This document shows, piece by piece, positions 42,655-54,611 of a stretch of 64,000 nt of DNA. The notes beneath the pieces were generated by a model. That model had not been told where the DNA came from, did no database searches, and saw only the letters and a program-made list of their open reading frames with translations. How positions within the stretch are numbered: the stretch's first letter is position 1; every line of letters begins with the position of its first letter. Both the position numbers and the translations under genes were made by a program. This DNA comes from Cordylochernes scorpioides (lineage: Eukaryota > Arthropoda > Arachnida > Pseudoscorpiones > Chernetidae), in assembly GCA_030710605.1 (NCBI GenBank), contig CP092874.1, forward strand, positions 38,911,063-38,975,062, given 5' to 3'.

Positions 42655-43010
42655 GGAAAGTGTTAGGAATTAAAGAATAAGCAATTGTGAGATTTACACA
42701 TGCAATCAAATACTTAGGTCCAGGTGCAAAGCGAGTAATTGACTTGAGCCTCTTCCTAGGCAATGTTTCACCTGTGATCCTGTATAGGGTAACAGTGCTT
42801 TGTCACAATTGTAGTGTTATTGGGTTGAAAAGTTGTTGAAGAATATGCAATTGTTAGAATTGCACATGTAAACCAAATACTCAGATCCAGGTGCAAAGCG
42901 AGGATATAGACTTGAGCTGTCTTCCTTGGCAATGTTTCTCTTGCGATCCTATATAAGGGTTACAGTGCTTTGTCACAATTTTAGGATTATTGGGTTAAAA
43001 GTTGCTGAAG
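42655..43010. repeat. Internal ~180-bp tandem duplication (element 1)
   Basis: Two units with 'aggtgcaaagcgag', 'ggcaatgttt', 'acagtgctttgtcacaatt' and 'attgggttgaaaagttg'. The same two-unit arrangement is in element 2 at 48110-48470, so it predates both insertions. Confidence 0.75.
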
Positions 43011-45668
43011 AAAAGTTGTTTATTTATATGATTGGGAAAGGAGTGAAATAGAGCCATGCGATAAGTAGAATTGTAGCGACAGTAGGTGATCTGACTTGAC
43101 TCGAAATCAAAGGTTGAATGTGGTCCGCTAGAGCTGAAAAAAAAAGTTGAAAGTTGAAAAAAGTGAACGCTTTGTGAATGCGTTGGTGATTTGCTCTGCG
43201 GATGAAATGAAATAAACTCTTGAAGCTTGTTCAGACCAGAAGTTTGGATTTGTAAGTCTGGGGAACTGTGTTCAAGGCGTTTGTTGAATTACGAAATCAA
43301 AAATAAATTGTCAAGCAGTGCTGTCGTTTTTCTACGTTGATGTGACGCAATGACTGAAAAGATAGTGATGAAAAATATAGGGAATTGGTTAAAGAATAAG
43401 ATTGTTGAAAACGATTGTTGTAGATGCCCGATAGTGGATGATAAACATTGTCAGATAATAAAGGTATTTAAACAAATATAAAATATAGTGAATAAAAATA
43501 TAGAAATATGATTGCGGGTACAAAAAGTGTAAGTGGATAAAATTAAACCTGTAATATATAAAATATATAATATATAATAAAATAAAAATAAATTTTTGAA
43601 ACAATTAGATGTTTTACAATACTAAAATAATATCATGAAAAATAAAAGTAAATTTGATTAAAGTTTTTTTTTTGTTCAACGTTGGATTATTAAAAATTTG
43701 ATTATATAATTGAAAGGTGAAAATAAAAATAATTATTCAAGATTTTATACAAAAATTCAAATATAATTAAAGGTTATTAATGATTGGATAAATTTTAAGT
43801 AGTGTAAAATTGAACAAAAATTGTCTCTTTTTAAGAAAAGTTACAGTTGTGGTGTGTGACTAGATCATATCCCTTTGGTAAACATCGGTGTTTTGATGAT
43901 TCTCTGAAGCGGGAATATGTGAAATGATCCCTTCGTTTGTCCACAATGTTGGTATGTAGAGAATGATTTCTCTTTCGCGTTATAAAGTCTATATAAGACA
44001 ACCAAATTGTTTTAATTGGTGTTATCAATTAACATGTAAAATGTTTAATGTATGTTGTGTGTGTTGTGATATCTCGTTGGTGAGATTCTCGAGGAAATCT
44101 AAATGATTAGTATGAAACATGTGTTCAAACTAGCGTCATGTAGCTAACGGTCAAGATGACTGCTTGAGGGGGGAGAGAAGATATTCTCAAAAGATAACAG
44201 TGACCAAGGGAGTGACGTCATAAAGAGCGTCCACTTCCTTTTTTTCACGGAAATTCTATTTGTGGGGTGGTCACACGTGCGGGGTGTTTATTTTCTGTCT
44301 TACTTGAAACTGACTTTCTCCTTTTGTTGAGTTGGCAATTTACTGTTATAATTGAAAAATATGATTTTCTCGGTGTTCGTAGTTGTTGTGTTTCGAAATC
44401 AGTTTAGACTTAGTAAAATTGTTATACGATGATTTCAGGCTAGAAGTGAGTGAAAGATATGACTTTCGACGTGGACACGCTTTGAGGTGAGAAGTGTCAC
44501 AGGCGTGAAGGGCGTCTTTGGCCTGAAAAGTGAGAAAAGTTTTGTTGTGTTGCCTTGTGACACTTGTGAAGTGAATTGAATGGAAAGGTGTCACGTGAAA
44601 TCATAGTTTGGTACAAAATCTAACCTGTTTCACCATAAATAACAAATTTAATAAAGTCATGGGTGATGGTTGTATGAAACACATCGAGAATTTTTGACTG
44701 TTAGTGGATATGGCATGCTTAATGTGAATTTTTTTTATTGTGGCGACGATATAGAGCTAAGTGGAGCTCGAAATTGGATTTGTGTGTTAAGTCGCGCACT
44801 AAAAATTGTTGCCAATTGGAGAAGGTTATGTGTGAGGGTGTTGTAACGTTTGTTGAGAGAGATTTATTGATGCTTAATTATGCATGTAAAAAGTAGAGAC
44901 GAGGGAGTGTATCTAAGTTAGAATAAAATGTTGTTAATAAGTTTGGTAGGTTGTGACCTAATTTAGCTACTGGCAATAAAGTGGAGGGAATCTTTATTTT
45001 CAACTTGTTTTGGGAAAGATAGTTGTTTTCCCTAGTGGTGTTTTTGAAGATATTGTATCTTCCGATTTTTACAATTAAAAAAAATGCGTTTCACCTATGT
45101 TAATTTATATTTAAAATTTGAATATACTTATTAAATTGCTGATTATGGTAGTTAAAATGATTCTTTTAAAAGGGCAATGTCGTGAGAGTTACCAATAATT
45201 TGAATTGGACGCTTACTTAAAATGGTGAACATTACCAAATTTTAAGAATTGATAAAGATATTGGTCTTTTGGTATAAAGATAACTAATAAGTAAAACAAA
45301 AATAAGTTTAGTATTATGATGAATGAGAGATTTTAAGAAATAATAATAATGATTTTTTTTTTAAGTTGTAGATTTGGATAATATTATTATAGGTGAATTT
45401 AAGAACGACATGTAAGATTGGCAAATTTGTAAAAATGCGTGATGGGTGATTAATAAAATTGAGAGTAATAACTTGAAATTTATAATCTGATTAAAAATTA
45501 AAATAAATTTGATAAATGAGAGTGTGAAAGTTTTAAAATTTGAATAAAAAATGATATAAAAAAGGTAAAAATTGATTTTAAAATGCTTAAAGTGAAAATA
45601 TAAATACAAAATTTATGGGGAATCAAGTTGTAAAGTTGAGGATGAGGTTAAGGTAGGTTTTTTTAAAA

Positions 45669-45674
45669 ACTTAC
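45669..45674 (-). promoter_or_regulatory. Conserved splice-donor-like site, minus strand
   Basis: Minus-strand T|GTAAGT at the downstream end of the minus-strand reading frame region; also present at 51144-51149 in element 2 (plus-strand acttac). Confidence 0.35.
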
Positions 45675-45815
45675 AATTTTGAAGATAGTTCAATCAGGAG
45701 ACGTGTTCTTTGGTTGTTTTCCTGTTGACGTGGTAGTCGCTCCATGTTGGACTTGTAGAAGCTTGTAGATTTTGTGAAGTTGATTTGCAGGTTGTTGCCT
45801 TGAGCATTGTCTCGA

Positions 45816-46103
45816 CTATGTCAGGTCGAAGGTGAAGAACTTCTCACAGGGTTTGGGCCACATCGCTGCTCGGTTTCCATGTCTTGTGGGATTTTCGGCT
45901 GTGTCGTTGGGGTGGTCAGCTTGCTCCTGGCGTTGGCGATCGGTTAGCGGGTATGCGGAAGTCCGTTGGGGCGGCGTTTCTTCCGTAAATATCTTGGGGA
46001 GAGATTGCTTGGACGTTTCGTTGGAATGGTCGGGCTTGTTCCTCCATCTTCGCTCTTTCTCGCTTCCTATCTGAACAGTCTTCTTACCTCTTCGTTGTGT
46101 CAT
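45816..46103 (-). CDS. Element 1 minus-strand ORF, 95 codons
   Basis: Starts 'MTQRRGKKTVQIGSEKERRW', rich in Arg, Lys, Gln and Thr, with 'TEETPPQRTSAYPLTDRQRQ'. The start lies ~28 nt from the terminal repeat, the usual place for a gag-like leader. It stops at 'FFTFDLT'; the element 2 copy runs on to 151 codons, so this copy is truncated by a stop and later shifts. No known domain recognised. Confidence 0.3.
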   Translation of the reverse strand: MTQRRGKKTVQIGSEKERRWRNKPDHSNETSKQSLPKIFTEETPPQRTSAYPLTDRQRQEQADHPNDTAENPTRHGNRAAMWPKPCEKFFTFDLT

Positions 46104-46131
46104 CCTTCGTTTTGGTCATCCTGTCGACTAC

Positions 46132-46912
46132 TGAAATAAAGGTTGAAGTCCTGGTAGCTCTTGTTGTACTGTGTTGACCAAGAGGAACAGTCAGGATGTA
46201 GAGTTTTCCAGTACCTCTCTGCACCTTGGAAGACCTTTAAAAGTTCTCACAAAATACAGGCAGTCGTGGTCGAGGCAGAGTGGAAAAGCTTGGGGATATC
46301 CACACAAAAAACGAAGACACAATTGCACTAAGAAAGTTCCGTTAACAGATAAAAGTTGAGCTAGAAGCGCAAGATGGAGATAGACGAGTTCTTCCCAACT
46401 ACATGTTGGATGAGATCGACATAACATACGACCGACGCGGCTTGCACTAAGGGTGAACTAAAATCAACTGAGCTGAACTCAACTGAACTGTCAAGAGACT
46501 GTAAGGTGATGATTTATAGGTTAAAGACGGGGCGACCTTATGTGACAGGGGCGTTTCTGAGAAAGGGGGCCCTTACCTGCCCAGGTGTGAGAGGGGTCTC
46601 TGCATTCCACCACATGTGACAGTGTGGGTGGCCTTGTCGTGGGAATTGTAAATCTACCTGATTTATGACTTCCATCTTTAGACTTTGCTATTTTGGCAAT
46701 ACTATATGCTCGATCTCTGCTTTAGCTCAACCATTAAATCTATTACAGATTTTATTTATTTATCTTCAATTTGTACAAAGTACATTACATATGGCGATGC
46801 AATGACACAGATTAATCATGCGCATAATTATTTATAGATGTGTTTCTATATACAACATGACAATCTTGTTATAAGTAATTATACAATATAGGGTTGTTGG
46901 TTTAAATTACCA
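46132..46912. repeat. Element 1 right terminal repeat (781 bp)
   Basis: Nearly identical to the left repeat of element 1, more so than to element 2 repeats (for example 'ggaaaagctt' here and in the left repeat, 'ggaaagctgg' in element 2). Confidence 0.75.
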
Positions 46913-46938
46913 TATATATAAATGTGATGAGTTGAGTT

Positions 46939-47859
46939 GCTGTCGACTTATCTGTGATGAGATCCTGTCGACTCATGTAATGAAGATGAGAATTCCAGTA
47001 GCTTTTGTAGAGATCCTGTCGACTCATGTAATAAGAGATCTCCTGTCGACTCACTGTAATAATTTGTTGAGTTTGATGTCGACTACTGAAATGATATTTG
47101 AAGTCCTGGTAGCTCTTGTTGTACTGTGTTGACCGAGAGGAACAGTCAGGATGTAGAGTTTTCCAGTACCTCTCTGCACCTTGGAAGACCTTTAAAAGTT
47201 CTCACAAAATACAGGCAGTCGTGGTCGAGGCAGAGTGGAAAGCTGGGGATATCCACACAAAAAACGAAGACACAGTTGCACTAAGAAAGTTCCGTAACAG
47301 ATAAAAGTTGAGCCAGGAGCGAAAGATGGAGACATAGAAGTTTCTTGCTCGTCTACATGATAGTTGAGATCGACATAAGGTACGACCGACGTGAGCTGAC
47401 GCTAAAGGTGAACTAAACTCAACTGACCGAACTGTACTGAGCTGTCAAGCCACTGTAAGGTGATGATTTATAGGTTAAAGACGGGGTGACCTTATGTGAC
47501 AGGGGCGTTTGAGAAAGGGCGCCTTTACCTGTCCAGGTGTGAGAGGGGTCTCTGCATTCCACCACATGTGACAGTGTGGGTGGCCTGTCGTGGGAACTGT
47601 GAATCTACCTGATTTATGACTCCCATCTTTAGACTCTGTTGTTTTGGCAATTCTATGCTCGATCTCTGCTTTAGCTCAACTATTAAATCTATTACAGATT
47701 TTATTTATTTATCCACTTTGTACAAATTACATTACATAGGTGATGCAATGACACAGATTAATCATGCGCATAATTATTTATAGATGTGTCTCTATATACA
47801 ACATGACAATCTTGTTATAAGTTATCTACACAATATGAGGTTGTTGTTTTAAATTACCA
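46939..47859. repeat. Element 2 left terminal repeat (~0.92 kb)
   Basis: Begins with four to five loose copies of 'cctgtcgactcatgtaat' (46939-47087), then the same ~773-bp core as element 1. Confidence 0.65.
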
Positions 47860-47933
47860 TAGATGGGCCCCGGGAGTGAAAGGGTTTATCCGGGTTTAGG
47901 CGGGTAAAGCCTCTCTAACACAGGTAAGTAATT

Positions 47934-47939
47934 AAAATT
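47934..47939 (+). promoter_or_regulatory. Conserved splice-donor-like site (element 2)
   Basis: CACAG|GTAAGT, same place as 42484 in element 1. Confidence 0.35.
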
Positions 47940-48109
47940 CCTTTTAATTAATTTAAACTGTGAGGGTTAAAAAGGCTATAACAAGATGATATTGGTTGGA
48001 TATATAAAAGTGAAATAAAAATGACATTTTGTTTGATTAACAAAAAAGATGATTAAAATAAAATGATGACATAAAAATTCACATTCTAAGAGAATATTGG
48101 TGGGCGTTG

Positions 48110-48470
48110 GACAGGGTTAGTAGTTAAAGAATAAGCAATTGTGAGATTTACACATGCAATCAAATACTTAGGTCCAGGTGCAAAGCGAGGATATGGACTT
48201 AAGCGTCTTCCTAGGCAATGTTTTACCTGTGATCCTGTATAGGGTAACAGTGCTTTGTCACAATTGTAGTGTTATTGGGTTGAAAAGTTGTTGAAGAATA
48301 TGTAATTGTTAGAAGTGCCCATGTAAACCAAATACTCAGATCCAGGTGCAAAGCGAGGATATAGACTTGAGCTGTCTTCCTTGGCAATGTTTCACTTGCG
48401 ATCCCATATAAGGGTTACAGTGTTTTGTCACAATTTTAGGATTATTGGGTTAAAAGTTGTTGAAGAAAAG
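48110..48470. repeat. Internal ~180-bp tandem duplication (element 2)
   Basis: Same two-unit duplication as 42655-43010, each unit matching its counterpart more closely than its neighbour. Confidence 0.75.
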
Positions 48471-51120
48471 TTGCTTATTAATATGATTGAGAAAGGAGTG
48501 AAATAGAGCCATGCGATAAGTAGAATTGTAGCGACAGTAGGTGATCTGACTTGACTCGAAATCAAAGGTTGAATGTGGTCCGCTAGAGCTGAAAAAAAAA
48601 GTTGAAAGTTGAAAAAAGTGAACGCTTTGTGTATGCGTTGGTGATTTGCTCTGCGGATGAAATGAAATAAACTCTTGAAGCTTGTTCAGACCAGAAGTTT
48701 GGATTGGTAAGTCTGGGGAACGGTGTTCAAGGAGTTTGTTGAATTACGAAATCAAAAAATAAATTGTCAAGCAGTGCTGTCGTTTTTCTACTTTGATGTG
48801 ACGCAATGACTGAAAAGATAGTGATGAAAAATATAGGGAATTGGTTAAAGAATATGATTGTTGAAAACGATTGTTGTAGATGCCCGATAGTGGATGATAA
48901 ACTTTGTCAGATAATAAAGGTATTTAAACAAATAAAATATAGTGAATAGAAATATAGAAATATGATTGCGGGTACAAAAAGTGTAAGTGGACAAAATTAA
49001 ACCTGTAATATATAAAATATATAATAAATAATAAAATAAAAATAATTTTTGAAACAATTAGATGTTTTACAATACTAGAATAATATCATGAAAAATAAAA
49101 GTAAATTTGATTAAAGGTTTTTTTTTTTTTTTAAATGTTGGATTAAAAAATTTGTTTATATAATTGAAAGGTAAGAATAAGAATAATTATTCAAGATTTT
49201 ATACAAAATTTATAATATAATTGAAGGTTATTAATGATTGGATAAATTTTAAATAGTGTAAAATTGAACAAAAATTGTCTCTTTTGACGAAAAGTTACAG
49301 TTGTGGTGTGTGACTAGATTATATCCCTTTGGTAACATCGGTGTTTCTATGACTCTGAAACTGGGAATATGTGCAATGATCTTTTCGTTTGTCCTCAATG
49401 CTGGCATGTAGAGAATGATTTCTCTTTCGCGTTAAAAAGTCTGAGATTTAACCAAATTGTTTTAATTGGTGTTATCAATTAACATGTAAAATGTTTAAAG
49501 CATGTTGTGTTGTGATATCTCGTTGGTGAGATTTGTGAGATTCTCGAGGAAATCTAAATGAGTAGTGTGACACATGTGTTCAAAATGGCGTCATGAAGCT
49601 AGCGGTCAAGAAGATCTGCCTTGAGGGGGAAGAGAGAAGATATTCTCAAAAGGTAGTAGTGACCAGGGGAGTGACGTCATAAAGGGCGGTCACTTCCTTT
49701 TTTCACGGAAATTCTATTTTTGGGGTGGTCACACGTGCGGGGTGTTTATTTTCTGTCTTACTTGAAACTGCTTTTCTCTCTCTCTCTCTTCTTTTGTTGA
49801 GTTTGGCAATTTTCTGCTATAATTGAGAGATATGATTTTCTCGGTGTTCGTAGTTGTTAAGACTTAGTAAAAATGTTATCCGATGATTTCAGGCCAGAAG
49901 TGAGTGAAAGATATGACTTTCGACGTGGACACGTTTTGGGATGAATTGTGGTGTCACAGGCGTGGTGAAGGCGTCTTTGGCCTGAAAAGTGAAAAAGTTT
50001 TGTGGTGTGGCACTGTAACACGAAGTGAGAAATGTGAATAAAAAGGTGTCACGTGAAGTCTTAGTTTGGTACAAATCTAACCTGTTTCCATGAATAACAA
50101 ATTTAATAAAGTCATGGGTGGTTGTTGTATGAAACACATCGAGAGAATATTTGACTGTTAGTGGATGTGGCACGCTTAATGTGAAATTATTTTATTGTGG
50201 CGACGATATAGAGCTAAGTGGAGCTCGAAATTGGATTTGTGTGTTGAGTCGCGCACTAATAATTGTTGCCAATTTTAGATAGTGATGCGAGGGTGTTGTA
50301 AGGTTTTTTGAAAGAAATGTGTTGATGACCAATCATGCATGTAAAAAGGAAAAGACGAGGGAGTGTATTTATCCTCGAATATTAACGATTGTAATCGTTT
50401 TGGAAGGCTGTGACTTAAATTAGCTACTGGCGGTGAAGTGGAGTGAATCTTTATTCCTAACTTGTTTTGGGAAAGATAGTTGTTTTCCCTAGTGGTGTTT
50501 TTGAAGATATTGTATCTTCCGATTTTTGCAATTAAAAAAAAAATGCGTTTCACCTATGTTAATTTATATTTAAAATTTGAATATACTTTTTAAATTGTTG
50601 ATTATGATAATTAAAATGATTCTTATAAAAGGGCAATGTCGTGAGAGTTACAAATAATTTGAATTGGGCGCTTACTTAAAATGGTGAACATTACCAAATT
50701 TTAAGAATTGATAAAGATATTGGTCTTTTGATATAAAGATAACTAATAAGTAAAACAAAAATAAGTTGAGAATTATGATGAATGAGATTTTTTTTTAAAT
50801 AATAATAATGAATTTTTTTTTTTCAAGTCGTAGCTTTGGATAATGCCATTTTAGGTAAATTTAGGAAAGGCATGTAAGATTAGTAAATTAGTAAAAATGC
50901 GTGATGGGCGATTTTTTTTTTAAAGTAAAATTGAGAGTAATAACTTGAAATTTATAATCTGATTAAAAATTAAAGTAAATTTGATCAATGAAAATGTGAA
51001 AGTTTTAAAAATTGAATTAAAAAATGGTATAAAAAAGGTAAAAATTGATTTTAAAATGCTTAAAGTGAAAATATAAATACAAAATTTATAGGGAATCAAG
51101 TTTTGAACTTGAGGATAAAG

Positions 51121-51576
51121 TTAAGGTAGGTTTTTTTTTTTAAACTTACAGTTGTGTGAAAGTTCAGTCAGGAAACTTGGTCTTGGCTTGTATTCCTGCT
51201 GACGTTGAAGACGCTCCATGTAGAGCTTGTAGACGCTTGTAGCTTCTGTGAAGTTGATTGTGGCTTGTTGCCTTGAGCATTGTCTCGAAGATGTCAGATC
51301 GAAGGTGGAGAACTTGTCACAGGGTTTGGGCCACATCGCTGCTCGGTTTCCATGTCTTGTGGGATTTTTTGCTGTGTCGTTGGGGTGGTCAGCTTGCTCT
51401 TGGCGTTGGCGATCGGTTAGCGGGTATGCGGAAGTCCGTTGGGGCGGCGTTTCTTCCGTAAATATCTTGGGGAGAGATTGCTTGGACGTTTCGTTGGAAT
51501 GGTCGGGCTTGTTCCTCCATCTTCGCTCTTTCTCACTTCCTATCTGAACAGTCTTCTTACCTCTTCGTTGTGTCAT
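51121..51576 (-). CDS. Element 2 minus-strand ORF, 151 codons
   Basis: The longest reading frame in the pair. 'MTQRRGKKTVQIGSEKERRW', 'RTSAYPLTDRQRQEQADHPN', 'HGNRAAMWPKPCDKFSTFDL', then 'SVYKLYMERLQRQQEYKPRP'. Basic and glutamine-rich, no membrane segment, no zinc knuckle. A GTAAGT donor lies just inside its 3' end (51144), so translation might continue after splicing. The first ~95 codons are conserved in element 1. It could be a gag-like remnant, or an open frame by chance in C-rich minus-strand sequence. Confidence 0.35.
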   Translation of the reverse strand: MTQRRGKKTVQIGSEKERRWRNKPDHSNETSKQSLPKIFTEETPPQRTSAYPLTDRQRQEQADHPNDTAKNPTRHGNRAAMWPKPCDKFSTFDLTSSRQCSRQQATINFTEATSVYKLYMERLQRQQEYKPRPSFLTELSHNCKFKKKNLP

Positions 51577-51592
51577 CCTTCGTTTTGGTCAT

Positions 51593-52514
51593 CCTGTCGA
51601 CTACTGAAATAATGTTGATCCTGTCGACTCATGTAATGAAGATGAGAATTCCAGTAGCTTTTGTAGAGATCCTGTCGACTCATGTAATAAGAGATCTCCT
51701 GTCGACTCACTGTAATAATTTGTTGAGTTTGATGTCGACTACTGAAATGATATTTGAAGTCCTGGTAGCTCTTGTTGTACTGTGTTGACCGAGAGGAACA
51801 GTCAGGATGTAGAGTTTTCCAGTACCTCTCTGCACCTTGGAAGACCTTTAAAAGTTCTCACAAAATACAGGCAGTCGTGGTCGAGGCAGAGTGGAAAGCT
51901 GGGGATATCCACACAAAAAACGAAGACACAGTTGCACTAAGAAAGTTCCGTAACAGATAAAAGTTGAGCCAGGAGCGAAAGATGGAGACATAGAAGTTTC
52001 TTGCTCGTCTACATGATAGTTGAGATCGACATAAGGTACGACCGACGTGGGTGACGCTAAGGGTGAACTAAACTCAACTGACCGAACTGTACTGAGCTGT
52101 CAAGCCACTGTAAGGTGATGATTTATAGGTTAAAGACGGGGTGACCTTATGTGACAGGGGCGTTTGAGAAAGGGCGCCTTTACCTGTCCAGGTGTGAGAG
52201 GGGTCTCTGCATTCCACCACATGTGACAGTGTGGGTGGCCTGTCGTGGGAACTGTGAATCTACCTGATTTATGACTCCCATCTTTAGACTCTGTTGTTTT
52301 GGCAATTCTATGCTCGATCTCTGCTTTAGCTCAACTATTAAATCTATTACAGATTTTATTTATTTATCCACTTTGTACAAATTACATTACATAGGTGATG
52401 CAATGACACAGATTAATCATGCGCATAATTATTTATATATGTGTCTCTATATACAACATGACAATCTTGTTATAAGTTATCTACACAATATGAGGTTGTT
52501 GTTTTAAATTACCA
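51593..52514. repeat. Element 2 right terminal repeat (~0.92 kb)
   Basis: TGTCGACT-rich start (51593-51742) and core 51743-52514; differs from the left repeat of element 2 at only a few places ('gtgagctgacg'/'gtgggtgacg'). Confidence 0.7.
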
Positions 52515-52539
52515 TATATATATATATATATTAGTAATG

Positions 52540-52910
52540 TAGTGTTGTTTATGCTGTTTGATGAATGCAGTGTGCCATGTTGGTTGTAGTCGTGGTGGGC
52601 ACAATGTTTAGAGTGGGTTCAGGCGTGGAATTGGGATTGCACACAAAGAAGAGACATGTTGGATGTCACCATAGAGATGGCGAGAGAGCAAGTGAAGCCG
52701 ACGCCGGTCAGGGCAGATCAGTCTAGAGGAGTCTGTCAATCCTCGTGTCTCAAAGTGGACTAATCTGTTTGAACAAGAAAGGGGCACACCTGGGAACCCG
52801 ACTTGTTTTTCGGACCTTTTTCCTCTACCGGCGCCGACTGTAACTCACTCGAAATTTTATTTCTGTCAACTTGGCAATTACACTATGACTATGCAACACA
52901 TGGAGATATA
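52540..52910. other. GC-richer block, unassigned
   Basis: 'gtgaagccgacgccggtcag' and 'ctaccggcgccgactgtaac' stand out from the AT-rich flanks. It may be another LTR or repeat fragment; no ORF. Confidence 0.3.
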
Positions 52911-53866
52911 GGATATATAGGTATATATTGGAATATATTACAACATATATATACTCTAAGGATATTCAAGATATGAAAATATGACTATAACTTTTTCCAG
53001 GTTCAACTTTATATACTGTTAAAATTTCAGCCAGATTAGTTACATTATCCGCACTACTTAATAAAAATTGGATCAGCACGGCATCAATATATCAGTTTAT
53101 TATTATTATTTATAATATATGAAGAAATATAAGGTAGAAATATCACCATTTATCAATTTTTTTGTTTGCCATCTTAGGAAGGTAAAAATATTTAAATGAT
53201 AGAAATCCAAGTTTGAGCTATTCCTTTGATAAATTAAATTCCATGTTTCATAATATTAAAATTCTATATTTTATTTTTTAAAATTCTCTATACTTATTTA
53301 TGGATCGCTTTATTTTAAATAATGATTGTTATCTTTTTAGTCTAACAATGGAGTAAACCAAATTTTATAGAGAGAAAAAAACTATTATATTTTCCTTCGT
53401 ATAAATATAATCTTCCTTCCATAATTATATTTCTATAAATATATATTTTGAGAATGAATATGATCTAAATTACAAAAAGGAAAACTAATATTTTGATATC
53501 TTTACTTGTCAATGAAACACAAAATTGATTTTCTAAAAATCCTAATCCTTATCATAGCAATTTAAAGAAAAAATTTTCATTGATTTATCATAATAGTTTT
53601 ATTGAAATTTGACCATGGGAAAGGTCCAATTGACAATAACACAACAAATAAAACAAATACAATTAATTATCTATCTCTCTCTGCTGTATATGATAAAATA
53701 AGAAATTAAATAAGTTCATTGGACAATTTTTCCCACATTATAACGAAATAATGATAAAATTAGAAAAGATATGAGGAAAATTATGATTATACTGGCACAA
53801 ATTTAGAAGGAAGAAAGAAGCAATACAAATATATAGTAACACAATATTACAAACTTTATTGTGAAT
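52911..53866. other. AT-rich stretch, nothing assigned
   Basis: Only a dispersed-repeat word 'ctaaggatattcaag' near 52957 is recognised. Confidence 0.45.
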
Positions 53867-54112
53867 TTATATAAAAAATATATTGAAGAATGCAGGTAAG
53901 ATTTCTAATGATATTATACTCAGACAATCATACTCAAGACATTTTTTAATTAAACCAGATGAATCCAACTCTTTTATATCAATCTCAGATGTCAACTCTG
54001 GTGTCGCCTCTCTACTGATGAGGGCCGCAATTTCCTTGTCAGATGACGTTGATTCTCCATCTTGATCACCAAATCCTGATGTACCATTAGCCAGAAGTTG
54101 GATAAATATCAT
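53867..54112 (-). CDS. Unidentified 81-codon frame
   Basis: Acidic, Ser/Glu-rich: 'MIFIQLLANGTSGFGDQDGE', 'STSSDKEIAALISREATPEL', 'SEIDIKELDSSGLIKKC'. Composition is more protein-like than neighbouring frames. It resembles the acidic tails of some transposases but there is no diagnostic motif. It may be an exon scrap or chance. Confidence 0.2.
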   Translation of the reverse strand: MIFIQLLANGTSGFGDQDGESTSSDKEIAALISREATPELTSEIDIKELDSSGLIKKCLEYDCLSIISLEILPAFFNIFFI

Positions 54113-54610
54113 GTGATGTGAACTGGTCCAACTGATTTGTTGGATTGATAGGAAGCAATATGACCCCAGTATAGATTATTTTAATCCAATCTTAATATTA
54201 TTTAAGAAATTTGTCCCACATATTTCTGCACTAAATTTATTTAAATTTGACCATCACATATGCTGAGATAGCAACTATTGTCAGGAGAGTAGAAGCTCAG
54301 CTCTTATATTTAAGGAAGGAAAAGCTCTATATGTTAGTCAATTGGATTTAAATTGAAAAGGAATACCATTCTGATGAAACAACAACAAAATATTTAAAAG
54401 TTTCAAAATAAATTTGAAAAATGTTATTAGCAACCCAAGCTAGATATATGAGGATATCCTTTAGAGAATTTTGGCTAAAAATAATTGTTTTTGTTTATAT
54501 GAAATACCCGAGTGTGTAAAATTGTATTGAAAAAGATCTCAAAGAAAGGACTGAAAATTCTAATCATATATTCACAAAATATTCAGTTACCTTTTAAATA
54601 AATATAGTTG
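54113..54610. other. AT-rich stretch, nothing assigned
   Basis: No repeat boundary or coding signal recognised. Confidence 0.45.
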
Positions 54611-54611
54611 T

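Larger units (their letters stand above)
41639..46912. mobile_element. LTR-like element 1, 5.27 kb, no pol
   Basis: 781-bp terminal direct repeats (41639-42419, 46132-46912) start TGAAATAAAGGTTGAAG and end 'gtttaaattacca'; I count about six differences between them. Both sides are flanked by TATATA. The 3.7 kb interior has no recognisable gag, protease, RT or integrase on either strand, and shows far more G than C on the plus strand. I found no convincing primer-binding site or polypurine tract, so an LTR retroelement (LARD-like) is inferred from architecture only. A second copy follows directly. Confidence 0.65.
46939..52514. mobile_element. LTR-like element 2, about 5.58 kb, no pol
   Basis: Same architecture and orientation as element 1. 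The core terminal repeats are 47087-47859 and 51743-52514, each preceded by ~125-145 bp of reiterated TGTCGACT motifs that belong to the terminal repeat in this copy (total ~0.9 kb). The interior (47860-51590) is collinear with element 1, with indels and substitutions throughout. The right flank is a (TA)n run. Confidence 0.65.

Noticed and set aside
45832..46074. 80-codon plus-strand frame, also at 51248-51547
   Set aside because: Antisense to the minus-strand ORF of the LTR-like elements. It is open in both copies but may reflect skewed composition; I could not decide which strand codes and kept the minus one because of its position.
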